From Halicephalobus mephisto (Eukaryota; Nematoda; Chromadorea; Rhabditida; Panagrolaimidae): DNA of 64,000 nucleotides. Both the position numbers and the translations under genes were made by a program. The notes beneath the pieces are model-generated. The model had not been told where the DNA came from and ran no database searches. It saw only the letters and a program-made list of their open reading frames with translations. The first letter of the stretch is position 1. Every line of letters starts with the position of its first letter. Location of the stretch: the NCBI GenBank assembly GCA_009193035.1, contig SWDT01000041.1:62001-126000 (forward strand), in the 5' to 3' direction. Of this stretch, positions 1 through 11,100 are shown one piece after another.

Positions 1-1249
1 TTAGCAACAATGTGAAATTGCTATTTCGAGAACTTTAGAATCAAGGAACTATAATTAAATATAATTCCTAATTTGTATGTCGTAATTTAATGAAAAATTA
101 ATAAAAGTAAAATTTGAAACATATTTGCATAAAATTATTATTTTCTTTTGCTGTATTTACAGTAGTTCCTGATTTTAAATATAGTTGAAATGATAATGCA
201 TAAGGATACCGTAGTTTTTATAAAGTATAGTGTGATACCGTAAACTTTATAAAATTGATAGTTATACAATAATCTTCACAAAATGTGGTGTGATACAGTA
301 ATCTTCACAAGCTCCATTATGGTACAGTAATCCTTGCAATAAATACTGTAGTACAGTAATCCTTGCAATAAATACTGTAGTACAGTAATCTTTGGAATAA
401 ATACTGTAATACAGTAATCTATAAGATCCATTATGATACAGTAATCTTTGTGAACCCTACTGTAATAATGTAATCTCCACAAGCTCCATTATGATACAGT
501 AATCCTTGGAATAAATACTGTAATACAGTAATCTTCATAAGATCCATTATGAAATATTGATCATCAGTTTAATCAACTTTGAGATTTAAAATCAATTTTT
601 AAGGAAATCTACAGTATATCGGAAAACAACTTTTTCATCATTTTAATTTAAATATGGATACTGTAACTTGGAAATAAAATTATTCAACACAAACTAAAAT
701 TCGAATACAGTCATAAAGTTTAAAAAATTACCGACATAATTAAAAATAAATTTAAATATTTCAAAATTAAAAATTTCGATTTTTATGAATTTAAAAAAAT
801 TTAAATTTTTTACATTAAATAACCAACAATCCCTGAGGGGTCGGAAGTATAAAAATAATTCATTTTCAAGAATCAATTTTTTTCATGATATATTGGTGGA
901 TACTGTAGAATTATATTTTTTTAAATTTCAATTTTAAAAAAGTAGAAAAAAGTACTTTGAATTTAATCAAAGTTTGTCGATAAATTGAGTGAGTTCGCTT
1001 TTTTTAACATGTGATATATGGATTTATTTTCTTTCGTTTCTTATATTCTAAGATCGTAAAGATGTTCTTTGTTTTAGAAAAAATAATTTAAATTAATTAA
1101 AGTAGAAAAAAGTACTTTGAATTTAATCAAAGTTCGTCGATAAATTGAACGAATTTGTTTTTGTTTTTTCGAATGTAATAAACAAAACTGCATTTTTATC
1201 TGATTATCTCGTTCCAAGGCAATTTACCGATTGTTCAACTTTCTGATTG
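1..1249. repeat. AT-rich non-coding DNA with TACAGTA minisatellite
   Basis: No gene is supported here. Positions about 285-550 hold a minisatellite with a unit near 29 bp whose core is TACAGTAATC followed by either CTTGCAATAAATACTG or TTCACAAGCTCCATTATG; both variants alternate. Around 930-980 and 1100-1150 a segment of about 45 bp (AAGTAGAAAAAAGTACTTTG and onward) is repeated almost identically. The rest is AT-rich filler. Confidence 0.7.
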
Positions 1250-1658
1250 AGTACTTAACAAGCAAGCCTCTTGCATGCTTTCTACCTCTCCGTGGTGCAA
1301 GAGATAAACTCTGTCTTAGCTCAGCCCGAGGACACCTACTTCCTAGTAGGGAGACAGAGGCCAAAGAAGCACTATCCCCACAGTCAACTGACACATCGGG
1401 CCCCTGTGTTATAGCTTATCTGTGCCCCTCTTACTCCCTGGCAAGGATAAAGAGGGTGAATTAGGGACTCCCCATATGCTACGACTTCGCTACCATACCA
1501 GCCCCAGTCCTCCGCACGCTGTCCCTGCCCCGCTACGACGCCGACGGTCACCCACTGGTCAACGAGGACACAAAACCGAAGTGAATGGAAGCGAAATGAT
1601 CCATGCGGCAAACCCGCTTGAGGATGGATCTCCTAACTATCCTAAGTACTTAACAAGC
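1250..1658 (-). mobile_element. GC-rich retroposon-like dispersed element
   Basis: A roughly 380-bp block far richer in G+C than its surroundings is flanked by a perfect 14-bp direct repeat, AGTACTTAACAAGC, at 1250-1263 and 1645-1658, which looks like a target-site duplication. The minus strand shares its first 80 or so bases with 28130-28214 on the plus strand (GATCCATC, CAAGCGGGTTTGCC, TTCGGTTTTGTGTC in the same order), so this is a repeated element and not a single-copy gene. A 75-codon frame is open on the minus strand but matches no family I know. There is no convincing tRNA-type A/B box pair and no poly-A tail. A SINE-like or other short non-autonomous element is the likeliest reading. 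Confidence 0.55.
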
Positions 1659-2126
1659 TTTCAATCAAGAAAAGTCTGTTTTGAAAAACTTGTTTTTTAA
1701 ACTCCGACACGCGATTTGCGAAATGTTTATTTATCCGATTTCCCAGACAACATGTACCAAATTAGTCAACAATATGTGGATGGGTGTTTCGTAAGCTACA
1801 AAACAAGCCATAGATGGCTTCAAAGATGTGCCTAAACGCCGGGATACGGTACTTGAATAGTACAAAGTTATCAGATTGTCTCCTTCCAAAACACCATTTG
1901 ACGAGATCGATGACCAATCTCCGAATTTACTCCGACTTGCACTCTAACTTTGACTTTGGCTTGTACACCGAAAAAAGCATAACTTTTGGCCCGGTAACAA
2001 GTATGAATCGTCACTAATACGTTCGATTTTTGTCACAAATACCAAATATTCATGGAAAATGTGACGATTGTGTCACGTTTTTGTTACAATTCATAATTGT
2101 TATAAGGCCAAAAACTACTTTTTTGT
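1659..2126. other. Non-coding spacer
   Basis: Moderately AT-rich sequence without a recognisable gene. A stretch near 1930-1965 (ACTCCGACTTGCACTCTAAC) matches the unit of the following minisatellite, suggesting an outlying copy. At 2025-2090 the word TTTGTCACAAAT and similar GTGAC/GTCAC words repeat in both orientations. Confidence 0.5.
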
Positions 2127-2516
2127 ATGTACTTTAACTACGATTCTGATCTCGACTTGAACTTGTACTTTAACTTTACTTCTGACCTCTACTCTGACTT
2201 GCACTCTAATCTTGACTTTGATTTTTATTTTAACTGGGATTTTGACTTTTACTTTACTTTTAACCTCTACTTTGATTTGCATCTTAACTCTAATTTTGAC
2301 TGGTACTTTAACTGTGACCCTGGTTTGAACTTGTACTTTTACTTTACTTCTAACCTCTGCTTTGACTTGTATCTTAACTCTGACTTCGACTTTTGGTTTA
2401 ACTGTGACCCTGATTTGAACTTGTACCTTAACTTTACTTTTAACCTCTACTCTGACTTGCATTCTAATCTTGATTTCGACTTTTGGTTTAACTGTGACCC
2501 TGGTTTGAACTTGTAG
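2127..2516. repeat. Hexamer-like minisatellite, open on both strands
   Basis: About 390 bp built from degenerate six-base steps such as GACTTG, TACTTT, AACTTT and TCTGAC. Because the period is a multiple of three and stop codons are absent from the units, frames stay open on both strands for most of the array. The plus frame reads as Asn/Asp/Phe/Tyr/Leu repeats and the minus frame as alternating Lys/Val/Arg. No splice context, no signal peptide and no flanking coding sequence support either as a gene; I treat it as a repeat. Confidence 0.7.
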
Positions 2517-2634
2517 CCTGACCCCGAGACCTTCTTCGTTAACATTGAACTTTATTAAAAGTCGACAAAGATTAAATAAAAATAAATATGAATATATTAT
2601 TCAAAAATAAGTCGAAATTGAAGAAACTCAAGGT

Positions 2635-3262
2635 TTACTTTCTTCCCCAGGCCCATCCGAGGTCGTGCCAATCGGGGTTCTTCTTGACCTGCTTCAGGGA
2701 TCTCGCAGGTCTTTCTAGTTTCTTGCTGGATTCGTCTTGTTCGTCTGAATCGAAATGTAGAGGAACAGATCTCTTTCCCCAGGCCCATCCGAGGTCCTCC
2801 CAACGAGCATCACTTTTTTTCAGAAGTGGCATGAATTGCTGGACTTGAGACGAGGAAACAGGGACAGTTTTGTCGTTTCTAAACGGGAACATCGACCGGA
2901 ACGCACTCACATCGAACATACGGCGATTGTAGACTGAAATTTTTTAGATTTTAATTTTTCAAAATTTATAAATTTAAAATTCCATAATTTTATAGTTTTT
3001 AAATTTATGAATTTATAATTCTATAATTTTATATTTTTCGAATTTTATGGATTTTTAATTTCTGTAATTTTTAAATTTTTAAAATTTATGAATTTATAAT
3101 TCTATAATTTTATATTTTTCGAATTTTATGGATTTTTAATTTCTGTAATTTTTTAATTATTTTCAAATTTTGTTAAAACTTACATGGAGTCATCTGAGCA
3201 CTGACCAAGCAGAATGCCATCGAGACAAGAACGAAAGTGATCGGTGAAGTCATTCCGGACAT
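2635..3262 (-). CDS. nlp-42: W(X6)W-amide neuropeptide precursor (NLP-42/MIP-like)
   Basis: Secreted prepropeptide of 125 residues. Exons: 3184-3262 and 2635-2933; the GTAAGT donor and TTTCAG acceptor join phase 1 to give a Phe codon at residue 27. Residues 1-22 are a hydrophobic signal peptide ending VSA. Dibasic sites then release several products. Residues 67-79 are SDARWEDLGWAW plus the amide-donor Gly, followed by KR; residues 112-123 are NPDWHDLGWAW plus Gly, followed by RK and the stop. Both keep Trp, six residues, Trp-amide, the hallmark of the myoinhibitory/allatostatin-B family. The second is very like the C. elegans NLP-42 peptide as I recall it (NPDWQDLGFAWG), so the assignment is to that family. 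Two further spacer peptides (32-66 and 82-111) have no known activity. The start is the first ATG, four codons before the hydrophobic core. Confidence 0.86.
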
Positions 3263-4426
3263 TTTCCAAATTTCAGAAATCCCAAAAAGGAAATTCAAGT
3301 TTCGAGCAAATCTGAAAACTTGAATGAATAATTTTTGAACATAAAAGACATAATACAGTACTTTTCTAAATTAATCTATTTTAAAATAATTTTCGTTATT
3401 CGCGATTTCAATAAGTTTATTAATAAAAAAAAATTATTTTTTTGCAAATATGCAGGAATTATTAAAGATTCGGATAAAATAAGGATTATATTATTATGGA
3501 AATTAAAATTAGAACTAGTACAAAGTTATTTTTAAAAATTTCAGAATGTTTTGAAATTTTCTATTTTAAATAATTTTATTGAATTCTGGAGGATTCTAGA
3601 AGCATAAAAAAATTCCAAAAAGATTTCAAAAATGCCTACTGTATTTTAGAAAATTTAAAAAATGTTAAATAAATAACATTATTAAAAATTTTATTAATTT
3701 TGAAAATTATAAAAATTTAAAATTTTTTACAAAATTATCCTAAAAAGATTTCAAAAATGCCTACTGTATTTTAGAAAATTAAAAAAATTTAAATAAAATT
3801 ATAAAAAAATTTAAAATAAATAAAATTATTAAAAAATGTTTAAATTTAAAATTTGACTAATTTTAAAAATTATAAAAATTTAAAATTTTCTGCAAAATTA
3901 TCCTAAAAAGATTTCAAAAATGCCTACTGTATTTTGGAAAACTTGAAAAATTTAAAATAAATAAAATTATTAAAAATTTTAAATTTTAAATTTAATTCTA
4001 AAAATTTAGAAAATTTCAGAAATTTATATTGGATTCTGGAAAATCTTAAAAATTTAAATAAATTATAAAAAATTCAGAATTTTCTATGAAATTATAAAAA
4101 CTCGAAAATTTTAAAATTTTTATGAAATTCAGCAACTTTCAAAAAAACATTAATTTTGTAAAAATTTAATTTTAAAAATAGAAAAAGTTAAGGATTTTTA
4201 ACTTCTAAATATATTCTGTAATTTGTCAATTTTAAAATATTCTTTAGTCTTGACGTGAAATTTGTAACTTTTCCGCCGACCAGTGAACATCGGTTTTCTC
4301 GAGCTAAGCCAACTTAAAGACGATGAGGATTTACAAAGGGACTGAAAAGTTGATTGATGTCAATGGGCTTCATTTCAGCTCCATGACGCCAGGAGACCCT
4401 ATAATTCTGTTTTGGAATCTGCCGAG
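3263..4426. repeat. AT-rich spacer with a dispersed tandem block
   Basis: Region upstream of the neuropeptide gene, so its promoter should lie near the left end; no motif decides it. A block with core CAAAAATGCCTACTGTATTT recurs at about 3627, 3748 and 3914, embedded in AAATTT runs. Near 4255-4420 there is a less AT-rich non-coding stretch without an open frame. Confidence 0.5.
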
Positions 4427-4915
4427 ACAGAAACTGCACTAAAAAGAGTTCCTAAAGAGATATCCTGAATATCAAGGAATGTGGGATACTGTAAGGCGTA
4501 AGTAATATCCTCGGTTATCTTATGTTGCAACTTGTTATGTAAATATTAGAACAGAAACTGCACTAAAGAGTTCCTAAAGAGATATCCTGAATATCAGGGA
4601 ATGTGGGATACTGTAAAAAAAGAGTAATATCATTGGTTGTCTTGTGTTGGAACTTATTATATAAATATTAGAACAGAAACTGCACTAAAGAGAGTTCCTG
4701 AAGAGATATCCTGAATATCAGGGAGCTTGGAATACTGTAAAAAAGAGTAATATCCTCGGTTATCTTATGTCGGAACTTATTATATAAATATTAGAACAGA
4801 AACTGCACTAAAAAGAGTTCCTGAAGAGATATCCTGAATATCAAGGACTGTAGAGTACTGTAGGACATGAGTGAGACCCTCGGTTGTCTTTTATAGGAGA
4901 TCTACTTATTCTGTG
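4427..4915. repeat. 122-bp tandem repeat, four copies
   Basis: Copies begin at 4427, 4551, 4673 and 4795, each starting with ACAGAAACTGCACTAAA. They contain GAGATATCCTGAATATCA, a TACTGTA and a TATCCTCGGTTATCTTATG segment. Diverged relatives of the same unit are recognisable at about 37010-37450 and, inverted, at 62175-62280. Confidence 0.8.
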
Positions 4916-7900
4916 TCTTATTGTTAAAGTAAATAGAAATAGGAAGAATATCACTAATATTTTAGCAGAATCGAAATAAGGTATTTCTGCTGTTGGGGTG
5001 TTTTTCGAAATTTGCAATTTTTGTTTATTGTCGGAAGCGTTGGGACTAAATAGAGGCTCCAGTCTGACTGCACCGAGAGACTCATCTTTGAGGATTAACA
5101 AAAGTAAAAATCCCAAGTTGACAATTTTCTTTTTGGCTTTTAGAAAACAGATTTAGAACCATAATAGTTTGGAAATTAAAATATTGCGAAATTGACACGA
5201 ATTTCGAAATTTTTTAGGATTTCAGAAGGTTTTTGAAGATTGTAAGAAATTTTGCGAGATTCTAGAAGTAGTTGTGAAATTTTCTAAAGATTCATAATCT
5301 TGTTTTGGAAGATTCTAGAATCACTTACAGAGTTTGTAAAATTTCAGAATCTAGTTTTGGAAGATTTTAGAATCACTTACAGAGTTTCCAAAGTTTCAGA
5401 ATCGTTTTGGAAAATTTTAGAATCACCTACAAAAGTTCCAGAATCTCTTCTAAGAAGTTCTAGAATTGCTTACAGAGTTTCCAAAGTTTCAGAATCTCGT
5501 TTTGGAAGATTCTAGAATCACCTACAAAAGTTTCCAAAGTTCCAGAATCTTTTCTAAGAAGTTCTAGAATCACCTACAAAAATTTCCAAATTTTCAGAAT
5601 CTCTTTCTGAAAAGTTCTCGAAGTTTCAAAAAATTTCCACAAGATTCTACAAATTCCCAAAATAGAATTATTAAAAATTTTAGAATATTTCATTAGATTC
5701 TGAAAGTTCTCATTGAATTCTAAAAAGTTCCAGAAATTTTTCCAAGTTTCTAGAAAATTATTAAATTTTTCATGAAATTATTAAATTTTTTTGAATTTTA
5801 GAATTTTTTTAAATTCTTAAAATTTTGAAATTTTGAAATTGAATAATAAATTTTATAAAATTCGGAAACTTACAGTATCCTAAAGGACTTCAGAATCCTC
5901 AGTTGGATTTTAGAAAATCCTAGGAATTTCCACAATGTTCTTTAAAATTTTAAAAATCCAAAATTTCGAAGATTCTGATAGATTTTTGAAAATTAATAAT
6001 TTTTCAAACAAGTCTGATTTGAATATGTAAATTATTTTAAAAAATATTTAGTTGGATACAGGTTTCTAAAAAAATTTAAAAAAATTAATTTATAAAATAA
6101 AAAAATTAATTTATAAAATTTTAAAAATATTATTTATGAAATAAAAAAAATTTATAAAATTTTATTTATAAAATTGAGAAAATAACTCTAAAGAGACAGT
6201 TATTTTAAAAAATCCCATTCTTAAATCGGATAAGTTGGAATTTAAAAAAATTGGACAAATGTGGAAGTACCAACGAGTCTCATTTCCGATTTCCGAATTC
6301 GAAACAATGTTAAATCTTAAATAAACAGATTAAAAAGCTCGACGGCATGGATTCCAGAAAACGTTTATAGTACAATTACTATTAAAATTAAAAATTTCAA
6401 TTTTTTTTAAATTAAAAATAAATTAAAATTAATTATTAAAATAATAAATTTCAATTTTTTTTAAATTAAAAATTTCAATTTTTTTAAAATTAAAAATTAA
6501 TTAAAAATAATTATTAAAATAATTGTTAAAATAATAAATTTAAATCTTTTTAAAATTAAAAATTAACCAAAAATAATTATTAAAATAATAAATTTCAATT
6601 TTTTTAAAAATTAAAATTATTTTTAATGAATTTCAATTTTTTTTAAATTAAAAATTAACTAAAAATAATTGTTAAAATAATAAATTTTAACTTTTTTTAA
6701 AATTAAAATTATTAATTTATATTTTTTAAAACAATATATTTTAATCTTTTTTAAGTTTAAAAATTTAAATTTTTTTAAAATAATAAATTTTTAATTATTT
6801 TTTAAAAGTGAATTTTTTCAAGTTGTGAGTTTTTCAAAAAAGAATATTATTTTTTAAAAACAATAGAAAACAAAAAAGAAATTTCCAGCTGTTTCTGCTT
6901 CAAAGGATAAAGAAATTTAAAAATGACGAGAATTATCCAGAAAAAACAAAATATTTTATTTCCGAAGATTACGGTAAATAAATTTAAAAAAATCAAACAT
7001 TTTAATTTTTATTAAAAAAAATGAAATAAATTTAAAAAAAAAATAAAATTGATTTTTATTCAAAAAAATGAAATAAATTTTTATTAATTAAAAAAATAAA
7101 TTTAATCAACTTTTAAAAAATTTAAATTTTTTAAATTAATAAAAATAAATTTTCGTTTTCATTTTTGAAATTAGGTTTTTGAATATTTTGGAAATGAATG
7201 TTATTTTAGAATTAATGTGACTTTTATGAACTTAATGAAAGTTTTCAAAATTCTTTGTTTCAGATGATTTCTAAAATTTTTGAATTTTTATCAACTTTTA
7301 CGAAAGCTAAAAAATTTTTGGATTTTTTATAAAATTCTAAAAAATTTTAAAATTAAAAAAAATTATCTCAGATTCCGAATTATAATAAGTTTCTAAAGTC
7401 TTCCAGAAATTCTCAACATGTGGTAGAGGACTTCAGAAGATCGTATACAACTCTAAAATATCCCAGAAGTTACAGTAAGATTCTACCAATTCCCAGAAGT
7501 TTCTACAAGAATCTAAAAAGCATTAGAAATTTTTATTCAATTTTAAAAATCTCCAAAAACTCATAAAATTCTAAAAAGTATTGAATTTTTATAAAATTTT
7601 AGAAATTTTTATTAAATTTTTAGAAATTTTTAGAAATTTTTATTAAATTTCAACATTTTTTTTAAATTTCGACTTTTTAGATTTTTGTATAAAATTCCAC
7701 AATCTTCTAATTTTGAAACTTTGTGTAAAAATAAAAATTTTCCAAGGAAAGTAAAGTTTTCGAATTTTTGAGATTTTCAAAGTACTATACAATTGAAAAT
7801 AAACATTTTCGAAAAAAAACACTCTAAAGAAATCCTCCAGATTCTAATCTGAATTAGACTTTGGAACGATTAATTGACTTTTGAACTGATAAAAAAAATA

Positions 7901-8185
7901 AAAAAATTTGATTTAAAATTCGATAAAAATTTTTCACTAACATCAGTCAAAAAAATTTGGATGAATTTCAATTTTATCAAAGAAGGCGTGTCCCGGGGAT
8001 ACTGTAGTCAAAAATGAAGTCAGAAAATTATTATAAATTATTTTTTAAATACACTTCCGGGATTTAATTATCCAGAAAAAAATCGCCCACGGAAAATTTA
8101 TAAAATTGAAAACGGATTTGAACAATTTTTTTAAATTACCGTACTTCCGATGAAAAAAAATAATTTTATTATAAAATTTTAAAAA
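4916..8185. repeat. AT-rich non-coding DNA with minisatellites
   Basis: No gene is supported. At 5290-5620 a unit of about 50 bp containing GATTCTAGAATCACCTACAA and GTTTCCAAAGTTTCAGAATC repeats six or seven times; the core GATTCTAGAATC is itself a palindrome. Positions 6360-6820 are almost pure A/T built from AATTAAAAATTAATT-type words. Positions 7370-7720 are a degenerate TTCTAGAAATTTT-type repeat. The minus-strand sequence AATAAA at 8165-8170 is a plausible polyadenylation signal for the channel gene that ends at 8186. Confidence 0.6.
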
Positions 8186-11100
8186 TCACACTTTTCCATC
8201 AATAGTGATTGTGTTGTCATCTGAAGTCAGATTTTTGAAAAAATTTAAAAGTTTTTCTGTAGCTCCAAAGTACAGTAAGATGAAAAATCCGAAAGCAATG
8301 CCTGAGGCAATTAGAGAAATGACGTCAACAGCTAGAGCTGAGTAACTGCAACAAGCACAGGTTCTTCTGAAAATTATGCAAATCATCCTCTGTCCACATT
8401 ACAGTAATCCTCATTAAAGTTCCTCAATTCCGGTCCCGACACGAAAAAATCCAACTTTTTAATTTTTAAAATTATTTTTTTTTTTAATTTTTAAATAATT
8501 TTTTTTTAATTTTTAAAATTATTTTTTTTTACTTTTTAAATAAAAAATTCAAATTACTTTTTTTAAAAATTTGAAATTTTTCGTGTCGAGACAAAAATAA
8601 AAAAATGAAAATTGTTTTTGAATAATTATTGGTTTTTTCGAAATTAAAATTACTTTGATTTTCTGTTTCTTAAATCGTTCAGTTCTTCGTACAAAGGCTC
8701 AAAAGAATAATAACTTCTTCCAATTTTTTTGTCTTTTTTTTCAAAAATGGACAATAATTTTCTGGATCTCCCGACGGAAGCCATGCATGTGATGATGATC
8801 AACTCCACCAACGTGCAAAAAGTGAATAAAAATGTTGCTAGTTGCCAAATGTCTGAAAAAAATTTATTTAATAATTTGAATTTTCGTGAAATTTTTGATC
8901 AAAATAAAAATGAAAAATAAAAATTAATTATTTGATCAAAATAAAAATGAAAAATAAAAATTAATTATTTGATCAAAATAAAAATAAAAATAAAAATTGA
9001 TTATTGGACCTTGAAAAACGAAATACAATTCGAATAATAATTGTACAAAACTCTCAATTTTCCGTTTTTCGATGAAGTTAGAAATTAAATTAAATGACAA
9101 GAACGGCAGATGATTGAAAAAAAACAATTTTTAAATTTCATAATTAATATTTTAAATTTTTTTATATTTTACCGTAATTATGCAATATTTTTAAATAAAT
9201 CGAAAATAAATTTCTTCGAAAAAGTTCAAATTTCTTCAAAAAATTTCTAAATAAAAAAAATTATTTTAATTTTAAATATAGTTATTTTTCGATTTTTAAA
9301 ATAATTTATTTTAGAATCGGCGAATCCAAAAAAACTAAAATTACCGACATGACAAGAACGACAGATGATTGAAAAAAAAACAATTTTTAAATTTCATAAT
9401 TAATATTTTAAATTTTTTTATATTTTACCGTAATTATGCAATATTTTTAAATAAATCGAAAATTATTTCTCTCAAGACCATTTTGTGATTTATTTTTAAT
9501 TATTATTGTTTTTAAAAAATAGATTTTAAAAATTAATGCGTCTTACCGTAACTAGAAAAAAAATCCGAACTCCAGAAACTTGAACCCACATAGAACTGCT
9601 GATGGACCATTAGTAACATCATCGATCCAACGATCAAGATAGATCTGGTAATCGCCATAGGGCCCAGGAACATCGAGAGCCAGCTGAAAAAAACATTTTT
9701 ATTCAAATTTTCTTTTTCTCAACGAAGAAATTTTAAAAATAGTTGTATTTGTCGCTTTGAATGACCCGTGTCTAGATGAAGTCGATTTTTGAAGAAAAAA
9801 TTTACATAATAGATGCCTTAGGCACAATACAAAAAACTGTCTAACTCGACACAAACAAACATCTATCAACTTCCCACTAATAAGAACTATATGTTCCCTT
9901 TCAGTACTAAGGCAATCCGTCCGGGACCAAGCGTTCCTTTTCAATAATAAAAGAATCCGTTCGGGATCGAGCGTTCCTTCTTAGTGCTAAAGAAATCCAT
10001 TCGAGACCAAACGTTCCTTCTTAGTGCTAAAACAATCCGTTCGGGACCAAGTCTTCCTGTCGGTTGCGCTTCCCATTAAGTATGACATGTCCGATCCAAC
10101 AAAAACAAAATAAAAATTATTTTTTATTTCAAAATGCAAAATTAGAGTTTGTATTTTATTTTCGAACAATTTTCTAAAATAAGATGTTTTTAAAGGAATT
10201 ATTTTCGATATATCGAAAATTGAATGTCAACATGTTTTTGATTTTTAAAAAGTAATGAAATAGTTTTAATCAGGATAAAATTTAGTTTTGTAAAAAATTA
10301 TTTAAATTAATAAAAATTCAGAAATTAAAAAATAATTTTTTTCATATTTAAAAAATTTAAAGATTTAAAAAAATTAATTATATAATTATCTTAATAAATG
10401 TTTAAAATAGAAAATTATCTTTATTAATAAAGATAAACTAAAAAAATAATTTAAAAACACAATTATCTTTTTTTTAAAATTGATATATAAAAATTTAACT
10501 TTCAAAATTCCTTAATTTCTTTTTAAAAATAGAAAATTATCTTTATTAATAAAGATAAACTAAAAAATAATTTAAAAATATAATTATCTTTTTTTTTAAA
10601 TTGATATATAAAAATTTAACTTTCAAAATTCCTTAATTTCTTTTTAAAAATAGAAAATTATCTTTATTAATAAAGATAAACTAAAAAATAATTTAAAAAC
10701 ACAATTATCTTTTTTTTTTAAATTGATATATGAAAATTTAACTTTCAAAATTTGTTCAAATTTTCAGTTTGAAAGTATTCACATCATTATAATTGCTTTA
10801 AATCTATATTTAATATCTAAAAAGATCTACCTAAATTAATAAATTTTAAATTTAAAAAAAATATTTTTTATCATTCATATTTGAAAATTTTCAACATTTT
10901 TTGTTTTTTTTCAAAGCAATTACACAACTCTAGACATCTGAAAATTCCTACTTAATTGCAAAAAATCATTTATTTAAATTAATGAAATCAAATTAGAAAA
11001 AAAATAAAAAAATTTTTACATTTGTCATTGATGTGTGAAATTTTGCATTTTTTGATTTACATATTTTACAAAAAAAATAAATTCTGAATGTATATTTTAT

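Noticed and set aside
1384..1611. 75-codon minus-strand frame in the GC-rich element as a gene
   Set aside because: It lies within a repeated element, is not kept open in the second copy and matches no family I know.
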